The translations under genes were made by a program, and so were the position numbers. A stretch of DNA of 7,034 nt from an uncultured bacterium (GTDB lineage Bacteria; Bacillota; Clostridia; Oscillospirales; Ruminococcaceae): the NCBI GenBank assembly GCA_905214345.1, contig CAJMLV010000068.1:1-7034 (forward strand). Direction: 5' to 3'. The first letter of the stretch is position 1, and each line of letters begins with the position of its first letter. Positions 4,494-7,034 of the stretch are shown piece after piece. A model generated the notes under the pieces. The model worked only from the letters and a program-made list of their open reading frames with translations. It did no database searches and had not been told where the DNA came from.

Positions 4494-6107
4494 CTATCCT
4501 AAATAGAAAATTCCGTCAAAGCACTGGTCGATGGAAATTCCGTTCACTGTAATAGGCCACTGAGAAGTATCCAGATAAATTCTCCACTCCTGTCCGTCTT
4601 CTGCCTGCATGTCCACATAGCTCAGGCAATCGGTGCGGAGGAAATAGAGGTTTGTTCCCGCGGGGATGGTTTCATGTATTTCATCCGGAAGAGCAATGGC
4701 TTCCAGGGGAATGAGGGTGGTCAGCGTATTGTCATTGATGACATCAAAATAGGGGCTTTTCTCCACTGCCAGTCCGGAGGAAGGCTCGATCTGGTATTTA
4801 CAAACTCCCCACATGGTACCCAGCAGTTCCATATGGGCGTACAAGGTGAAATCAGACGGGTCGGTAAACAATTCTCTTCGTCGTTCGCCTTCTTCGGTGA
4901 ATTCCTCATAGAAACCAACGTCCCAATACCGCTCCAACAAATGCGCATCATCCAGAGAGTAAATTGACAGAACATGACAGTCATTCCACACGGCCGCATC
5001 CATATAAAGAAGATGATGTTCATCTGCCGTCTGTACAAAATATACTTCCAAGGCCCTGAGGGGGATATCGGAATCAATTTCGTCATCCGGTAATGTGCAG
5101 CAGAACTGATCGTTGACCCAAATTTCCGGCCAGCCTGTATAAGATTCGTACCAAATGGTGTCCTTGCGATCATCTTGGCTGTTCAAATCGATGTCAATGG
5201 GGCTATGAGAATCAAGCTTCACCGCATACTGGGAGGGAGAGAAACGGAACTTTTCCTGGAACAGGTGAGGGGAATCCTGAAACCAGAGGGTAAGGGTGAG
5301 GAGGTTGTCCGCATAAACAGAATCATATGGTGGCGAAAAATAGAAGGTGACATTCTGATAACCGACCACCCAGATAAACTCTTCCCGGGAGATACAGGAG
5401 GCAAAATATTCTTTTGTGCTCTCATCCACGGACTGTCCATTGGCCCTATACTGATCATCCAGCAGTTCGGGAAGCTCCTCCGGATGGACAAACACATCGG
5501 CAAGCGTTAATTCCTTCCCGGTTGCAGGATCCAGATTGGTTGCCCGGACTGTGCTTCCATAACTCACAGTGTCAAAATATTCTTTGTAATGAAGGAAACT
5601 CAAGGCCTCCTGGTCAGCTCTTCGAACGGCGCTTTCCTGGCTGTACCAGGCATAAACATCATCGGCACTTTTGACCTGGAAATTTTCTCGGGCAGTTTCT
5701 GACAGCTCTGTTGTGTATACGGCTCCGGTAGCGGCAGTTTCCTGATTCAGTACATCCAGGGCAGCGGCCAGGGCGGGATAAACGGCAGCATCCTCTTGGC
5801 TCAGATAAAAATATTCCCAGTCAGTGCTGCAGAGAAGACTGCCGTCTTGCCAAACTGAATCCCCGTCTTCTGCTTGGAACAGGGAGAGAGGCTTCCATTC
5901 CATCTGATGGCTTTCTTCGGGGGAGAAAGGTACCTTCTCCACAGGATCATCGGATGGAGAGGAAGAAAGAGCCGAATCTTTCGAAACGGTTTTGCCAGGG
6001 GTGTAAAGCTCCCTCAGGGCAGCTTGAAGAGGAAGGTGGCTGCAAGCTGTCAGCATCATGGAGAGGGTCACTGCCAAAAGGAGCATTCCGATCTTCTTAT
6101 AGAACAT
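4494..6107 (-). CDS. Large lipoprotein with RsiV/DUF3298-like region
   Basis: A 537-residue protein with a lipoprotein signal: MFYKKIGMLLLAVTLSMML and the lipobox L19-T-A-C22, so it should be anchored on the outer face of the membrane. A Ser/Pro-rich tether (about 38-60) follows. Residues about 92-287 resemble the DUF3298 fold of RsiV-type proteins: a long N-terminal strand-rich part, the segment NLDPATGKELTLADVF (191-206), then VTFYFSPPYDSVYADN. In RsiV this domain binds lysozyme, but the cytoplasmic anti-sigma part is absent here, so only a shared fold can be suggested. Residues 290-537 are acidic, aromatic-rich and unrecognised. The ATG at 6107 is the only plausible start; its ribosome site AAAGGAGG is 12 bases away, longer than usual. 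The gene lies 34 bases after the TPM gene. By eye it is AT-richer than its neighbours (one 60-base sample at 4981-5040 is about 43% GC against about 63% at 3241-3300). It may be a recently gained or fast-evolving surface component. Confidence 0.85.
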   Translation of the reverse strand: MFYKKIGMLLLAVTLSMMLTACSHLPLQAALRELYTPGKTVSKDSALSSSPSDDPVEKVPFSPEESHQMEWKPLSLFQAEDGDSVWQDGSLLCSTDWEYFYLSQEDAAVYPALAAALDVLNQETAATGAVYTTELSETARENFQVKSADDVYAWYSQESAVRRADQEALSFLHYKEYFDTVSYGSTVRATNLDPATGKELTLADVFVHPEELPELLDDQYRANGQSVDESTKEYFASCISREEFIWVVGYQNVTFYFSPPYDSVYADNLLTLTLWFQDSPHLFQEKFRFSPSQYAVKLDSHSPIDIDLNSQDDRKDTIWYESYTGWPEIWVNDQFCCTLPDDEIDSDIPLRALEVYFVQTADEHHLLYMDAAVWNDCHVLSIYSLDDAHLLERYWDVGFYEEFTEEGERRRELFTDPSDFTLYAHMELLGTMWGVCKYQIEPSSGLAVEKSPYFDVINDNTLTTLIPLEAIALPDEIHETIPAGTNLYFLRTDCLSYVDMQAEDGQEWRIYLDTSQWPITVNGISIDQCFDGIFYLG

Positions 6108-6119
6108 ATAGGCACTCGC

Positions 6120-6125
6120 CCTCCT
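6120..6125 (-). promoter_or_regulatory. Ribosome binding site with long spacing before the lipoprotein gene
   Basis: AAAGGAGG lies 12 bases before the ATG at 6107, against 7-9 bases for most neighbouring genes. No in-frame start codon lies closer, and the ATG opens directly into a lipoprotein signal, so the start stands. The spacing may lower translation of this gene relative to the rest of the operon. Confidence 0.6.
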
Positions 6126-6141
6126 TTACAGGGTGCCCTTT

Positions 6142-6951
6142 TTAAAAGCGTCCACTGCTGTGGGAAGACCCGCTGCTGTTCACGCTGGTGCCGCCGCTGG
6201 ATTTGGGCGGTTCTATGTACCTCTCTGTGCGGGTGGTGTGCAGGAACCGGTCATTCTGCGCAGTCAGCACCAGGCCCTGCCCGTCGATATATTCCTGGGC
6301 GGCTTGCTGCATTTTTGCCGTTTTCATCTGTGCCTTGAAGATGGAACAAACCGTAAAGGCAACCAAAAGCGGCACCAAAATGCCGATGGCCAGCCCCATA
6401 AAGGGGCTGCGGTCGCTGCCCACATCAAAGGGTTTTCCTTCCCGGGCCAGCGCCAGGTACTCTTCACAGCAATTCAGATATTCGGTAAAGCCGCCGTACC
6501 AGTCATCCGCTCCAAATTCATCTAAAAACCGCTCGGCCATCTTTTCTTTGCCATAGTCGGTAAAGGCGGTGTTGCCATAACCGTGGGCCAGGATATCGTA
6601 GTCCCGGTATTCGGTAGAGAGAAGCAGAAGAACACAGCTTTGGTCGCTGCCGTAGCCCAGGTGGTACTCCTGCAAAAGATAGTCCGCAGCTTCCTCGACT
6701 CCCATGCCGCCCAGGCTGGGCACCGTGACTATGTACACGGCACAGCGGTATTCCCGGGTCAGCTGCCAGGCCCGGGCGTTCAACTTTTCCGCTTCCACCG
6801 GGGTCAGCAGTCCGGCGCCGTCCGACATCATGGTGCTGTAAGGGATTTTTTGCGCATCAAACGGCTGTTCCTGCTCCGCCGCAAAGACCGGAAACACCAG
6901 CGCCAGAAACAGGCACAGCACCGTACACAAGCCCAAAAGTTTCTTTTTCAT
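6142..6951 (-). CDS. TPM-domain protein, secreted and membrane-anchored (YgcG/YdjH-like)
   Basis: A 269-residue protein. Residues 1-24 are a signal peptide (MKKKLL, hydrophobic core, VFA then AEQ). The TPM domain spans about 37-172: SDGAGLL (43-49), a strand ending VYIVTVPS, YGSDQSCVLLLLS (100-112), YRDYDILAHGYG, and helices to about 170. A membrane helix follows at 184-205 (FMGLAIGILVPLLVAFTVCS), then a cytoplasmic part and a Ser/Gly-rich tail (250-269) ending SSGRF. The topology places the TPM domain outside the cell. TPM domains have been linked to phosphatase activity in plant thylakoids, but many bacterial members have no proven enzyme role. In B. subtilis a TPM protein, YdjH, is encoded with PspA and YdjI and helps hold them at the membrane. 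The ATG at 6951 follows GGGAGG at about 9 bases. The upstream gene ends 15 bases before it, so they are probably co-transcribed. Confidence 0.9.
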   Translation of the reverse strand: MKKKLLGLCTVLCLFLALVFPVFAAEQEQPFDAQKIPYSTMMSDGAGLLTPVEAEKLNARAWQLTREYRCAVYIVTVPSLGGMGVEEAADYLLQEYHLGYGSDQSCVLLLLSTEYRDYDILAHGYGNTAFTDYGKEKMAERFLDEFGADDWYGGFTEYLNCCEEYLALAREGKPFDVGSDRSPFMGLAIGILVPLLVAFTVCSIFKAQMKTAKMQQAAQEYIDGQGLVLTAQNDRFLHTTRTERYIEPPKSSGGTSVNSSGSSHSSGRF

Positions 6952-6966
6952 CGGTTTCCACCTCCC

Positions 6967-7034
6967 TTACAGCAAAAACCAGCCGCCCAGGATGAGGGCC
7001 ATCAACGGAAGGGCGATACCGGCAAACCAGGCCA
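6967..7034 (-). CDS. C-terminal end of a membrane protein (cut by window edge)
   Basis: Twenty-one codons and a TAA stop of a gene whose start lies beyond the right edge. The visible end is AWFAGIALPLMALILGGWFLL, an uncharged hydrophobic stretch long enough to span the membrane. The stop is 15 bases before the TPM gene start, so the two are almost surely in one operon. In the related B. subtilis set the gene before the TPM gene is ydjG, a zinc-ribbon membrane protein, so that identity is possible, but the fragment cannot show it. Confidence 0.6.
   Translation of the reverse strand, partial: AWFAGIALPLMALILGGWFLL

Overview
The window looks like part of a chromosome from a moderately GC-rich Clostridia-type Firmicute, perhaps an Oscillospiraceae/Ruminococcaceae gut commensal. 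This is an inference from strong AGGAGG-type ribosome sites, lipobox lipoproteins, and 'zinc ribbon plus Pro/Gln linker plus membrane domain' architecture; no marker gene is present. Every gene I support reads on the minus strand, so transcription runs from high to low coordinates.

In transcription order: the last 21 codons of an unknown protein ending in a membrane helix (6967-7034, cut by the window edge); a secreted and membrane-anchored TPM-domain protein (6142-6951); a large lipoprotein with an RsiV/DUF3298-like region (4494-6107); a small conserved-looking protein, probably DUF6935 (3883-4446); a 140-base gap with a candidate internal promoter and a hairpin; an SPFH/YdjI-like protein with four C-terminal zinc ribbons (2333-3742); a PspA/IM30 protein with an unusual C-terminal zinc ribbon (1405-2292); a zinc-ribbon membrane protein with a long Pro/Gln/Tyr repeat linker (422-1291); and a hairpin terminator (about 319-363). 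Beyond the terminator are a 39-codon signal-peptide-like ORF (165-284) and the start of another lipoprotein (1-150, cut by the edge).

The core (PspA + SPFH + TPM protein + zinc-ribbon proteins) corresponds to the envelope-stress set known in Bacillus subtilis as pspA(ydjF)-ydjG-ydjH-ydjI. There, the SPFH protein YdjI and the membrane proteins YdjG/YdjH bring PspA to the membrane. Gene order here is different and extra members are inserted. The most notable direct observation is that PspA and the SPFH protein end in nearly the same 33-residue zinc-ribbon tail (19 of 33 identical, no gaps). Three consecutive products also begin with a similar short MG-hydrophobic N-terminal segment. I infer a membrane-surface assembly whose soluble parts (PspA, SPFH, DUF6935-like) are tied to membrane and extracytoplasmic parts (TPM protein, lipoprotein, zinc-ribbon membrane protein). 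No tRNA, rRNA, CRISPR array or insertion sequence was seen.
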